64,000 bases of DNA from Sphingobacterium thalpophilum (GTDB lineage Bacteria > Bacteroidota > Bacteroidia > Sphingobacteriales > Sphingobacteriaceae): positions 3,782,001 to 3,846,000 of the forward strand of contig NZ_CP151087.1 of assembly GCF_038396785.1 (NCBI RefSeq), read 5' to 3'. Below the pieces are notes generated by a model. It did no database searches. It was not told the origin of the DNA and saw only the letters and a list, made by a program, of their open reading frames with translations. How positions within the stretch are numbered: position 1 is the stretch's first letter; every line of letters begins with the position of its first letter. Below, piece by piece: positions 28,241-37,340 of this stretch. The position numbers were made by a program, and so were the translations under genes.

Positions 28241-28627
28241 TTATTTGCGACGTCGGTTGACATAGTTTAGGAGATAGGCAAATCCTGCCATGCCGATTCC
28301 GATGCTGTCTGCAAATAAATCCCACCAGTCACCGCTGCGATACGTAAAAATATAAAGCTGAAGTAACTCTGTCAGTCCTGCAAATAAAAAACCAAGGATG
28401 GAAACGACAAAGATTGGAAGCCAACGGGTCGGTTTACCATGGAATTGCTGGATTACACCGTTGTATAGCAATGTACAGAAAACAAAGAACATCCCACAAT
28501 GGACTAATTTATCCATACCTGGATAGGCGGGAACTGCATCAAAATTATTGCCCGGGAGGGTGCATAAAACAATAACTATTATGGCCCAAATAAAACACCA
28601 CTTATAGTCTAATAAGATTTTAATCAT
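28241..28627 (-). CDS. VanZ-like membrane protein
   Basis: A 128-residue protein with four predicted membrane helices and the VanZ-family features MDKLVHCGMFFVF near residue 38 and ELLQLYIFTYRSGDWWDLFADSIG near residue 88, cited in part. The function of VanZ-like proteins outside vancomycin clusters is unknown. It converges on the ComF-like gene; the 131 bp between them shows no gene. Confidence 0.82.
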   Translation of the reverse strand: MIKILLDYKWCFIWAIIVIVLCTLPGNNFDAVPAYPGMDKLVHCGMFFVFCTLLYNGVIQQFHGKPTRWLPIFVVSILGFLFAGLTELLQLYIFTYRSGDWWDLFADSIGIGMAGFAYLLNYVNRRRK

Positions 28628-28728
28628 GGCGATAAATATCCAAAAATTTCCTGATAGAAATAAAAATATTATTTATTTAAAAATCATTTCACTGTAAATC
28701 AGTTGTTTAGTTATATTGTTTTGTTTTA

Positions 28729-28757
28729 TATGGTACTATGTATTGCATGGTACCATA
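28729..28757 (+). promoter_or_regulatory. Inverted-repeat operator at the PadR promoter
   Basis: TATGGTAC at 28729-28736 and its exact reverse complement GTACCATA at 28750-28757, with centres 21 bp apart (two DNA turns). The right arm lies just inside the -33 element of the PadR gene, so a dimeric repressor bound here would block the promoter. PadR regulators commonly control themselves through such palindromes; binding here is inferred. Confidence 0.6.
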
Positions 28758-28774
28758 AAATACATATATCTTTG
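28743..28774 (+). promoter_or_regulatory. Promoter of the padR-pspC operon
   Basis: TTG (28743-28745), 21-nt spacer, TATCTTTG (28767-28774). The ATG of the regulator is at 28782, 7 nt after the -7 element, so the mRNA would have little or no leader. Confidence 0.65.
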
Positions 28775-28781
28775 TATTGTT

Positions 28782-29153
28782 ATGATAGCTGAAAATACAC
28801 AAATCCAAATGAGGAAGGGGATACTTGAATATTGTATCCTATCCATAATTTCTCGAGGAGAAATTTATGCCTCCGATATTATCAGCGAACTGAAGAAAGC
28901 TCAATTATTGGTTGTGGAAGGAACCTTATATCCGCTTTTAACACGTCTAAAAAACAATGGACTGTTAAGCTATATATGGAAGGAGTCAACTTCAGGTCCG
29001 CCTAGAAAATATTATGAAATTACCCAAGAAGGGTTAGAAGTCCTTTCGCGACTAGATGTTACCTGGAATGAGCTCGTGTTTGCTGTAAACACGTCATTGG
29101 TGGGTAGAAACAATGATTCAACTAAACCAGTTAAAGATAATAACGATGAATAA
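28782..29153 (+). CDS. PadR-family transcriptional regulator
   Basis: A 123-residue winged-helix regulator. The PadR signature is clear: MRKGILEYCILSIISRGEIYASDI near the start (cited in part), VVEGTLYPLLTRLKNNGLL near residue 46, and GPPRKYYEITQEGLEVL. I placed the start at 28782 because the promoter lies just before it. Its last codons overlap the next gene by 8 bp (ATGAATAA), so the PspC protein is translationally coupled. The palindrome in the promoter suggests self-repression. Confidence 0.88.
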   Translation: MIAENTQIQMRKGILEYCILSIISRGEIYASDIISELKKAQLLVVEGTLYPLLTRLKNNGLLSYIWKESTSGPPRKYYEITQEGLEVLSRLDVTWNELVFAVNTSLVGRNNDSTKPVKDNNDE

Positions 29154-30816
29154 GACAATAATTATCAACATAAATAGTATCGTCTTCCATATTGAAGAGG
29201 ATGCTTATGAGGTGCTTCGCTCCTACATGATTGATATAAAGAAGCACTTTGGACAATCGGAAGATAGTAAGGAGATTTTGGAGGACATCGAAAATCGTAT
29301 TTCTGAAATGTTTACCGAGAAGATTCAGGCTGGCAGCAAAGAAGTTCTGAATATGGACGATGTTAATGCCGTTATCGAGCAAATGGGGAGCGTCAGCGAT
29401 TTCGAGTCTGAGGATCAGGATGGTTATGCGTCTTTTCAGCGCCAGCCAAATGCAGATGGTTTTAAAGTAGGGAAGAAGCTGATGCGCGATCCCGATGACA
29501 AAGTTTTCAGTGGAGTATGTAGTGGATTGGGGCACTTTTTTGGTATTGAGGCGAAATGGGTACGCTTACTCTTTGCTTTATTTGTTGTGATCGGTGGATC
29601 GGGCGTATTGGTCTATGTTATCCTATGGATCGTCATGCCGCTCGCTGTAACCCGTGCAGATAAGATGGAAATGCGTGGTGAAGCACCGAATATTCAGAAC
29701 TTCAAACGTTCTTTTGATGAAGAAATGAGCGGGGTAAGGGACTCGTTCTCGAGGGGAATGGACCGCACCGGAGATGGTGTTGCTAAATTATTGCAGGTCT
29801 TTGTGAAAGTTATCGGCGTATTCTTTGTTATTATCGTCGGGTTAACGCTCATCGGATTGATCATTGGACTTATCTTCTTTGCACTGGCTATTGTGAACGT
29901 AATTCCTGACGTCATGGACGATTCTGGTCCTTTCTACCTCATGAATCCGAGCGATGTACCTTTCGCTTTGATCGCGGGTTTCTTGGCCATTTTTATCCCT
30001 TTCGCCGGCTTGTTCTATTTGCTTCTCCGTGTTCTCTTCGAGAAAAAACCAATGAACAACTATTTGACAACCACCTTGTTTTTAGTCTGGTTGGCATCGA
30101 TAGGCGGTATCATCTACTACGCTACATCGGTAGCAAAGGAATTCAAAGAGTCTAGTACGATTGTTGAAGAGAAGCCACTGCAAAAACAAGCTGTTTATTA
30201 CTTAAATGAAAATGATATTCGGGTAATCCGCTTAAAAAATGGCGTAAAAAGCGGTTTGGGGATCAGGAATGAAAACCTTTCGACCTATCTGCGACGTAAT
30301 ATTCGTATCCGTGTCGAACGTATCGACTCCCTACAGGAACCTTATGTACGGTATGAGTATTCGGCTAAAGGAAATTCTTATAAAGTCGCAACGGATAGAG
30401 CTGGTAAAATTAACTATGCATTGAGACAAGATAGTACATCATTAACATTTGACAATGCGTTCCAATTGAATGAAGGTGAGCTCTATCGGGATCAAGAAGT
30501 CAATATTACGTTGTTTCTCCCAGTAGGTACCAAGTTGATCATTAATGATAATTTGGAAGATAAATTAAGGGATATTTCATTTTACGAATGTCGTGACCGT
30601 TATAGTGAAGATCTAAGGGATATAAAAGAAGTCGAATTTGTAGTTACATCACTTGGGTTGAAATGTGCCTTGCCGCCCAAAAAGTCAGATGACAGTGACG
30701 AAACAGATGCTGAACGCAATGAAGTAATCGCAAATGATACGTCTGTTGTCATTCGCAGAGATACCATTATCAATGTCAAAAAAGATGGTGTTACTATAGA
30801 GACAAAAAAGAAATAA
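29146..30816 (+). CDS. PspC-domain membrane protein
   Basis: A 556-residue membrane protein. After an N-terminal region resembling an antisigma-like or HMA-like fold (IININSIVFHIEEDAYEVL), residues about 115-180 form a PspC domain (KVFSGVCSGLGHFFGIEAKWVRLLF, cited in part, then two hydrophobic helices). Further helices follow to about residue 345, and then a large extracytoplasmic or cytoplasmic domain of unknown function. PspC proteins act in membrane-stress responses in enterobacteria; in Bacteroidetes they are commonly paired with PadR regulators as here. Specific role unknown. Confidence 0.82.
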   Translation: MNKTIIININSIVFHIEEDAYEVLRSYMIDIKKHFGQSEDSKEILEDIENRISEMFTEKIQAGSKEVLNMDDVNAVIEQMGSVSDFESEDQDGYASFQRQPNADGFKVGKKLMRDPDDKVFSGVCSGLGHFFGIEAKWVRLLFALFVVIGGSGVLVYVILWIVMPLAVTRADKMEMRGEAPNIQNFKRSFDEEMSGVRDSFSRGMDRTGDGVAKLLQVFVKVIGVFFVIIVGLTLIGLIIGLIFFALAIVNVIPDVMDDSGPFYLMNPSDVPFALIAGFLAIFIPFAGLFYLLLRVLFEKKPMNNYLTTTLFLVWLASIGGIIYYATSVAKEFKESSTIVEEKPLQKQAVYYLNENDIRVIRLKNGVKSGLGIRNENLSTYLRRNIRIRVERIDSLQEPYVRYEYSAKGNSYKVATDRAGKINYALRQDSTSLTFDNAFQLNEGELYRDQEVNITLFLPVGTKLIINDNLEDKLRDISFYECRDRYSEDLRDIKEVEFVVTSLGLKCALPPKKSDDSDETDAERNEVIANDTSVVIRRDTIINVKKDGVTIETKKK

Positions 30817-30826
30817 CATAAACCAA

Positions 30827-30850
30827 GTCTTCCGCCTTTAGGCGGAAGAC
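30827..30850 (+). terminator. Hairpin after the PspC gene
   Basis: A perfect 10-bp stem GTCTTCCGCC / GGCGGAAGAC with a TTTA loop, 10 bp after the stop codon. There is no T-run, so it may stabilise or process the 3' end rather than terminate by itself. Confidence 0.5.
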
Positions 30851-30954
30851 AAATTATTGAAGCTGTAACCAATCGAAAATCACTACTGAACCTCGTGTGA
30901 TAAGCCTATTTAGTACCATCAAAAGTAAATGCTATTACACCTATTTATAAACGA

Positions 30955-33363
30955 ATGAAAAGATATTTTTACCTCTTACTCTTAAATTTTTTAATTGCTT
31001 CCTTTGCCTATGCGCAAGTGAAAGTTACAGGCAAAGTATTGGCGGAAAATAATGTGCCTTTGGCTTCTGCAACGGCTTATCTGATGAAAGTAAAGACAAC
31101 CGTTATTTTGAAAGCAGTTGTTACAGATGAAAATGGAGAATACCAATTTTCGGATATACAAGCTGGAAGTTATTATGTCGAGGCGAAAATGGTCGGTTAT
31201 ACCACCAATAAGAGCAATGTTTTTGATATCAGCAAATCAGACCACAAGGTCCCGGCGATCCTGCTGAACACGGATACACGAAAATTGCAGGAGGTCGCCG
31301 TAGAGGGTAAGCGGCCGATGGTTGAAAGCAAGCCCGGTAAACTGGTTTTAAATGTGGAAAATTCGCCTTTAGCCGCAGGGAATAATGCCTTAGATATTGT
31401 ACAGCGGGCTCCTGGAGTGAGTTTAGATAACAATAATAACCTACAGTTGATGGCGCAATCTGGTGTATCCGTGACCATCGATGGTCGGCAGACCTATATG
31501 TCCGGTGAACAGTTGGTGAATTTTTTGAAGAGTACGGATGGCAATCAGATTAAGTCCGTCGAAGTGATTACTACGCGTGCAGCAAAAGATGACGCTGAGG
31601 GGGCAGTGGGTACAATTAATATTGTCCTCAAAAAAAATCGGATGGAAGGTTTTAACGGAACCTTTAACATGACGGTAGGGAGGGGAGAAAAATTCAGAGG
31701 GAATAGCTCCTTATCCTTAAACTATAAGAAGAACAATACGACAGTATTTGGATCGTATGCGTATTCGGATGAGAAAAGCCACCGGAAGCTCCTGCTTGAT
31801 CGTGTTATTCAGAATAAAGGTGAAAAGACCTATTTTAAACAAAGGTCGATATTGGACGAAAAGGAACAGAACCATTCCTATCGCTTCGGTGTTGAGCAAA
31901 GGACATCGGCCAGAAACACCTTAACCGTGCAGTTTAATGGATCGAATAATATCGAATACAACGATAACGATAGTAAGACCAATGTAGGAAAGTCTTTTAC
32001 AACATTGGATTCGCTTTTGATTTCAACATCGCAGTTCAAAGAATTATTTGATCGTTACTCCGCTAATTTAAACAATGAGTTTAGAATTGATTCGAATGGC
32101 AGAAAACTTACCCTTGACCTGGATTGGAGTAAATTCAAAAGCAGCAAACGCGTAGGTTATAATAACCAATATTTTGATGGTCAGATGAATGCGATTACGC
32201 CCGAAGAGATCCAACGCAGTAAAATGCCTATCGGAATCGATATCTATGTCGCCAAACTGGATTATGAACAACCGCTATCGAAGGTCTCCAAGCTTGAGAT
32301 GGGGGCTAAATATTCTAACGTTACGTCGGATAACGATTTAACCTTTGAAGACTTTTTGAACAATTCCTGGATTAATAATGAAAAGCGTACGAATCATTTT
32401 GTGTATAAGGAGCAGATCGCCGCTGGATATATAGACTATAATAATACCATAGGGAAATGGGGCCTGAAGGTCGGCGCGAGGGGAGAATATACATTTTCTG
32501 ACGGGAACTCGCTTACGTTAAATAAGCAAGTGAAACGGAATTACTTTAAACTTTTTCCGAATGCAAATCTGACGTATACACTCCATGAGAATCATATCCT
32601 TTCCTTAGGTTACGCAAGGAAGATCACGCGTCCTAATTACCGACAGTTGAATCCTTTTGATTATTTTATTGATAAACTAACCTTTGAACGTGGTAATCCT
32701 TACCTGAATCCGCAATTTTCCAATGAATTCACCCTAAACTATACCTTGATGCAACGTTATAATGTGACATTGGGTATTAACGATGTGCGGGATGCGATTG
32801 TAGAGAGCATGGGGCAAGATTCGGTGCTAAAACAAACGTGGGTTATACGTGAAAATTTAGGTAAAAATTTGACGGCTTATCTGAATCTGAACATCCCGGT
32901 TACGGTATCCAAGATTTGGAGCATGAATAACAATATTACAGGCATCCACTTTAACTTTGATGGCATGGTGAGTGGTTATCCGCTGAAAAGGACCTCCTTT
33001 CTTTTGCAGGCTACATCGATGCACAATTTAAAACTGGCGAAAAGTCTGTCCGCTAATGTCAATTTGAGGTATTTCTCGCCGTTCAACTATAATGTATACG
33101 ATATGAAGGCCCGTTGGGATATGGAGGTAGGAGCGACCAAGACATTTAAAGATCAACGTAGTTCGTTGAAGCTGGCGGTGAGCGACTTGTTTAATACAGG
33201 GAATCAGAATCTGAAAACCAATTTCGGCGATTTTGACTCCAGTATCAGGCAATACCAAGATCGTCGCGTGGTTCGATTGACCTATTCGTATAAATTCGGA
33301 AATTTAAAAAACAACTATCGTAAGAAAGATACAAGTAATGAGGAGAAAGAAAGAGCGCAATAG
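30955..33363 (+). CDS. Outer membrane beta-barrel protein with carboxypeptidase-like N-domain
   Basis: An 802-residue TonB-receptor-like protein of the OMP_b-brl_3 type. A signal peptide (ending SFAYAQ) precedes a beta-sandwich domain (VKVTGKVLAENNVPLASATAYL). A plug-like region follows (NALDIVQRAPGVSLDNNNNLQL, then SVTIDGRQTYMSGEQLVNFLK, then AEGAVGTINIVLKKN, all cited in part). The remainder consists of barrel strands ending RLTYSYKFGNLKNN. No SusD partner is nearby, so it is unlikely to be a SusC-type glycan importer; the ligand is unknown. It has a strong shared terminator downstream. Confidence 0.85.
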   Translation: MKRYFYLLLLNFLIASFAYAQVKVTGKVLAENNVPLASATAYLMKVKTTVILKAVVTDENGEYQFSDIQAGSYYVEAKMVGYTTNKSNVFDISKSDHKVPAILLNTDTRKLQEVAVEGKRPMVESKPGKLVLNVENSPLAAGNNALDIVQRAPGVSLDNNNNLQLMAQSGVSVTIDGRQTYMSGEQLVNFLKSTDGNQIKSVEVITTRAAKDDAEGAVGTINIVLKKNRMEGFNGTFNMTVGRGEKFRGNSSLSLNYKKNNTTVFGSYAYSDEKSHRKLLLDRVIQNKGEKTYFKQRSILDEKEQNHSYRFGVEQRTSARNTLTVQFNGSNNIEYNDNDSKTNVGKSFTTLDSLLISTSQFKELFDRYSANLNNEFRIDSNGRKLTLDLDWSKFKSSKRVGYNNQYFDGQMNAITPEEIQRSKMPIGIDIYVAKLDYEQPLSKVSKLEMGAKYSNVTSDNDLTFEDFLNNSWINNEKRTNHFVYKEQIAAGYIDYNNTIGKWGLKVGARGEYTFSDGNSLTLNKQVKRNYFKLFPNANLTYTLHENHILSLGYARKITRPNYRQLNPFDYFIDKLTFERGNPYLNPQFSNEFTLNYTLMQRYNVTLGINDVRDAIVESMGQDSVLKQTWVIRENLGKNLTAYLNLNIPVTVSKIWSMNNNITGIHFNFDGMVSGYPLKRTSFLLQATSMHNLKLAKSLSANVNLRYFSPFNYNVYDMKARWDMEVGATKTFKDQRSSLKLAVSDLFNTGNQNLKTNFGDFDSSIRQYQDRRVVRLTYSYKFGNLKNNYRKKDTSNEEKERAQ

Positions 33364-33380
33364 GCCCTTGAATTTTCTAA

Positions 33381-33433
33381 AAAAAGCGACACCGCGAGAT
33401 GATCTAAATCATCCTGCGGTGTCGCTTTTTTTT
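33381..33433. terminator. Bidirectional terminator between the OMP gene and gapN
   Basis: An 11-bp stem AGCGACACCGC / GCGGTGTCGCT, with a further ATGAT / ATCAT pairing inside, flanked by A-run on the left and T-run on the right. It lies between two convergent genes and serves both. Confidence 0.93.
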
Positions 33434-33446
33434 ATAGACAATGCTA

Positions 33447-35066
33447 TTAGAAAATGTATTTGGTACTTAAAAAGTTCGATTCATTTTCACTAACAATGTC
33501 ATTCAACAATTTCTTGTTTTCTTCGGTGAACTTTGCCGCGACCAGGGAGCGTATCGAGAATGAACGCAAAGCATCTACAACGGATAATGTTCCCTCAGCG
33601 CTATCTTTTCTTCCGGTGAAAGGGAAGGTATCTGGACCACGTTGACATTGGCAGTTGATATTGACACGACTTACCTGATTGACCAATGGATCGATTAAAG
33701 ACGACACAACAGCCGCATTGTTACTAAAGATACTGACCTGCTGTCCATGCGAAGAGCCGATCAGGTACTCGATAGGTTCCTCAAGGTCATCAAATGGCAC
33801 AACAGGGATAACTGGACCAAATTGTTCCTCTCTGTAAAGTTTCATTTGAGAATTGACCGGATAAACGATCGCTGGGTAGAAGAAAGATTCTGCTACTTGT
33901 CCACCATTTTCGTTAATCACCTTTGCACCATACGCTTTTGCATCTTCGATACATTCCGTCAGATAAGCTGGTTTGTTAACCTCTGGAAGAGGTGTCAAAG
34001 ACACGCCTTTTTCCCAAGGCATACCATACTTTAATTTAGCAACTTCCGCAGAAAGACGTTTTAGGAACTCTTGTGCCAAGCTGCGGTGTACATAGATAAT
34101 TTTAAGTGCGGTACAGCGTTGGCCATTGAATGAAAGAGAACCCAGTACGGTTTCAGAAACAGCAAGATTTAAATCGGCATCCTTCGTGATGATTGCCGCA
34201 TTTTTAGCGTCCAGACCAAGAATTGCACGTAGACGGTTAACTTTAGGATGTAATTTTTTAAGTTCGTCAGCAACACGGCTTGAACCGATCAACGTCAACA
34301 CATTGATCTTTCCAGACTGCATAAGACTTGGAACGATCTTGTTTCCACGACCATAAATTGTATTGACAACGCCTTTTGGGAAGCTTGTTTTGAAAGCCTC
34401 TAATAAAGGGTAATGTAATAATGTACCATGTTTAGGTGGTTTGAACAACATCGTGTTCCCCATGATCAAAGCAGGGATCAACGTTGTGAAGGTTTCATTC
34501 AATGGATAGTTGAATGGTCCCATACATAAAACAACTCCTAGTGGAGATCTTCTGATTTGGGCTATAATACCTTGTTCGATCTGAAAACGGGAAGAATCGC
34601 GGTCAATATCTTTCAATGCGTCGATCGTTGCGTAGATATACTCTACCGTACGGTCAAACTCCTTAACAGAGTCAGCATAGGATTTGCCAATTTCCCACAT
34701 AATAAGCTTGACAACAATGTCCTTCTTGGCAATCATCTTTTGTGTGAAATTTTCAACACAAGTAATACGATCGGCAACGCTCATTGTCGGCCATTCTCCA
34801 CGGCCATTGTCGTATGCTTTTACAGCAGCTTCCAAGGCTTCCATGGACTCTTTTTCAGTACAAACAGGGAAACTACCGATGCGCTTACGTTTCAAGCCGT
34901 CCTTAGTCTTTACACAGATAGGTGAAAATACTTCGTTTACTTGACCCGTCCAAGAAATCATTTCTCCATTGGAAAGGAACTCTCTTTGATCGACCTGTTC
35001 GTCTAGCGTAAATTCTGCGGGAATGTCTTTCTCCTCGTAGAAGATACCTCCTAAGTTTAAGCTCAT
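33447..35066 (-). CDS. gapN: NADP-dependent non-phosphorylating glyceraldehyde-3-phosphate dehydrogenase
   Basis: A 539-residue aldehyde dehydrogenase of the GapN (ALDH11) type, which oxidises glyceraldehyde-3-phosphate directly to 3-phosphoglycerate and reduces NADP. MGPFNYPLNETFTTLIPAL near residue 182, KPPKHGT, and the catalytic cysteine in SLSFNGQRCTALKI near residue 310 are present. GapN assignment rests on overall resemblance to the plant and Streptococcus enzymes; another ALDH substrate is possible. It stands 71 bp downstream of the uronate transporter gene on the same strand. That would let KDPG-aldolase product flow to 3-phosphoglycerate with NADPH gain and no ATP. Confidence 0.82.
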   Translation of the reverse strand: MSLNLGGIFYEEKDIPAEFTLDEQVDQREFLSNGEMISWTGQVNEVFSPICVKTKDGLKRKRIGSFPVCTEKESMEALEAAVKAYDNGRGEWPTMSVADRITCVENFTQKMIAKKDIVVKLIMWEIGKSYADSVKEFDRTVEYIYATIDALKDIDRDSSRFQIEQGIIAQIRRSPLGVVLCMGPFNYPLNETFTTLIPALIMGNTMLFKPPKHGTLLHYPLLEAFKTSFPKGVVNTIYGRGNKIVPSLMQSGKINVLTLIGSSRVADELKKLHPKVNRLRAILGLDAKNAAIITKDADLNLAVSETVLGSLSFNGQRCTALKIIYVHRSLAQEFLKRLSAEVAKLKYGMPWEKGVSLTPLPEVNKPAYLTECIEDAKAYGAKVINENGGQVAESFFYPAIVYPVNSQMKLYREEQFGPVIPVVPFDDLEEPIEYLIGSSHGQQVSIFSNNAAVVSSLIDPLVNQVSRVNINCQCQRGPDTFPFTGRKDSAEGTLSVVDALRSFSIRSLVAAKFTEENKKLLNDIVSENESNFLSTKYIF

Positions 35067-35137
35067 TGTTTTTAAAAGTGGTTTAGATTGATATTTATAA
35101 AGATATTGCTAATATACTGTAAATATTACAATATTTG

Positions 35138-36580
35138 TTAATTTTTTATTAAAATAAGTTTAGGTACTAGTGTTTTCATTACAATCCATGCAATTAAATA
35201 TGCGATTGAACAGAACGAAAAAATAATAAAATATCCCGCTTCTTCTCCCTTGAAACCCATAAAGACAAGTTGAGTCTCTTTGGCATAGTCGAATAGCCAG
35301 CCCGAAGTTTTATTGATAATAAAGGCTCCTACACCGCCCGCAAGCCCGCCGATTCCTGTAACAGTGGCAATGGCGCGTTTTGGAAAAGAATCGCCAATAG
35401 TGGAAAAAATATTGGCCGACCACGATTGATGTGCCGCACCTGCAAAACCAATTAAAATAACGGGTATCCAATAGGAAATATGCCCCAAGGGTTGTGCAAA
35501 GAGTACGACTAATGGGACGAAAGCAAACAGCAACATAGCTTTCATTCGACCTTCATAGGCATTCATTCCCTTTTTCTCCACAAAATACGTCGGCAACCAG
35601 CCGCCGTAAATTGACAGCATGGTGATCGCATATAAAACAAATATGGCCAATTGCCCTTCTGTATCAGAAGACTTTATGTCGTAAACGGCTGATAGATAGG
35701 CTGGCATCCAGAATAAGAAGAACCACCAGACGCCGTCGGTCATGAATTTTCCGAAGACAAAGGCCCAGGTTTGCTTGTACTTGAGGCATTCTGCTATGGT
35801 GGTTTTGGGCTGTTTTGTTAAGGCAGAATGCTCCGTTTGGTGTTCATGGTCATCTTGGTGAATGTAAGCCAATTCAGCCGCATTTACTTTTGGATTCTCG
35901 TGCGGTTTTTTATAAAGAAAGATCCAGAAACCCATCCAGACAAACCCAAGGGCTCCTATTATGATGAAAGACATCTCCCAGCCCCAGTGTGCTGCGATGA
36001 CCGGAATGGTCAATGGAGCAGCCAATGCTCCTATGGTTGCCCCTGAATTGAAAATACTGGTGGACAATGCACGATCTTTCTTTGGAAAATACTCTGCTGT
36101 AGCTTTAATGGCCGCTGGGAAATTTCCAGCTTCCCCGACAGCCAATACAAACCGGGCGAAAATAAATAAGTTTACACTAACGCTGATGATTAAACCGGCA
36201 TTGTTCACATGAGAAATAGCTTCTTTTGCACCCTCAAATCCAACAAACCACTCGCCAGCGACAATTCCTGAGGTTGCAATACCACAAAAAGCATGTAATA
36301 TGGCGCCAATGGACCAAATAGCAATCGCCCATAGAAAACCTTTTTTTGTATCCATCCAATCGACAAAACGTCCCGCGAAAAGCATGCTGATGGCATAAAA
36401 AATAGAAAACAAAGCGGTAATATTTCCATAGTCCGTATTTGTCCAGTGGAATTCAGGGCTGATAAAATCTTTCCAGGTTAAGGATAATACCTGGCGATCC
36501 AAGTAATTGATTGTGGTAGCAAAAAATAGGAGGGCACAGATTACCCAACGGTAATTACCCTTTTTCTCTGTATTAATCAT
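35138..36580 (-). CDS. MFS transporter, hexuronate (ExuT-like)
   Basis: A 480-residue major facilitator with twelve predicted helices. NYLDRQVLSLTWKDF near residue 25 and GRFVDWMDTKKGF near residue 69 are characteristic of the ACS/ExuT anion-sugar symporter family, which moves hexuronates with protons. Its position behind uxaC, kdgK and eda supports glucuronate or galacturonate uptake. A 115-bp gap with a perfect 12-bp hairpin separates it from eda. Confidence 0.85.
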   Translation of the reverse strand: MINTEKKGNYRWVICALLFFATTINYLDRQVLSLTWKDFISPEFHWTNTDYGNITALFSIFYAISMLFAGRFVDWMDTKKGFLWAIAIWSIGAILHAFCGIATSGIVAGEWFVGFEGAKEAISHVNNAGLIISVSVNLFIFARFVLAVGEAGNFPAAIKATAEYFPKKDRALSTSIFNSGATIGALAAPLTIPVIAAHWGWEMSFIIIGALGFVWMGFWIFLYKKPHENPKVNAAELAYIHQDDHEHQTEHSALTKQPKTTIAECLKYKQTWAFVFGKFMTDGVWWFFLFWMPAYLSAVYDIKSSDTEGQLAIFVLYAITMLSIYGGWLPTYFVEKKGMNAYEGRMKAMLLFAFVPLVVLFAQPLGHISYWIPVILIGFAGAAHQSWSANIFSTIGDSFPKRAIATVTGIGGLAGGVGAFIINKTSGWLFDYAKETQLVFMGFKGEEAGYFIIFSFCSIAYLIAWIVMKTLVPKLILIKN

Positions 36581-36640
36581 AATGGGTTTAATTGTTTATT
36601 TTTCTTGAACCTATCGCTTCAAATGACGAATAATGAACGC

Positions 36641-36679
36641 TGTATGCCTTCCTTTTACGATGCTCGTGGAAGGCATACA
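36641..36679 (-). repeat. Perfect inverted repeat between eda and the transporter gene
   Basis: TGTATGCCTTCC at 36641-36652 and its exact reverse complement at 36668-36679, with a 15-nt loop. There is no T-run on the minus strand, so it is not a typical terminator. It could be a processing or stability hairpin setting different expression of enzymes and transporter. Confidence 0.6.
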
Positions 36680-36695
36680 AGCAATCTTATTGTTT

Positions 36696-37340
36696 TTAAC
36701 GTGCTTTTGAGACAAGATCAAGTGCTTTTTGTGTATTTTCGAATAAATTGCTGGTGTCCTTTGGATCAATCAGTTTACTGCCCATACCTACCGCACATAC
36801 ACCTGACCTGAACCATGCTTTTAGATTTTCTATTTCGATGTCTACACCCCCCGTTGGTATAAAGTTCTGACCTTTAAAAAGATCCCGAATAGAGGACATA
36901 AATGCTGGTCCCAAAATATTTGCAGGGAATAATTTTATCAATGCGGCCTGTTGCTGCTGAGCCGTGTAGATTTCGGTCGGTGTCATGCAGCCCGGAATCC
37001 ACAACTTATGGTGCTCATGTACAAGCGAGCCAACCAAAGGATTCACTAAGGGTGCCACAATAAAATCAGCACCGGCCTGGAGAAACTGTTGTGCATCGTC
37101 CACCGATTTGATGGTGCCAATACCCAAGTAGAGGTCTGGTATCTCAAGGTCCCTCGTTGCAACAAGGCGCTCAAAAACAGCCAACGCCTCGGGGCCACGA
37201 TTTGTAAATTCAAAAACGCGTACACCCGCTCGGTATAATGTTCGTAGAATATCGATACTTTCTTCCTGATCATGATGGAAGAATAAAGGAAGTGTTCCTT
37301 GTTCGATAATTTTATTTAATACAATCTCTTTTAAATTCAT
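36696..37340 (-). CDS. eda: KDPG / 4-hydroxy-2-oxoglutarate aldolase
   Basis: A 214-residue class I aldolase cleaving 2-keto-3-deoxy-6-phosphogluconate to pyruvate and glyceraldehyde-3-phosphate. The catalytic glutamate is in GVRVFEFTNRG near residue 40, the Schiff-base lysine in ALIKLFPANILGP near residue 136, and the phosphate-binding FIPTGGVD near residue 160. Its start overlaps the kdgK stop by 4 bp, so the two are coupled. It supplies the last uronate-specific step. Confidence 0.92.
   Translation of the reverse strand: MNLKEIVLNKIIEQGTLPLFFHHDQEESIDILRTLYRAGVRVFEFTNRGPEALAVFERLVATRDLEIPDLYLGIGTIKSVDDAQQFLQAGADFIVAPLVNPLVGSLVHEHHKLWIPGCMTPTEIYTAQQQQAALIKLFPANILGPAFMSSIRDLFKGQNFIPTGGVDIEIENLKAWFRSGVCAVGMGSKLIDPKDTSNLFENTQKALDLVSKAR

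Noticed and set aside
30955-33363. SusC-type polysaccharide importer
   Set aside because: No SusD gene follows and the length is shorter than typical SusC proteins.
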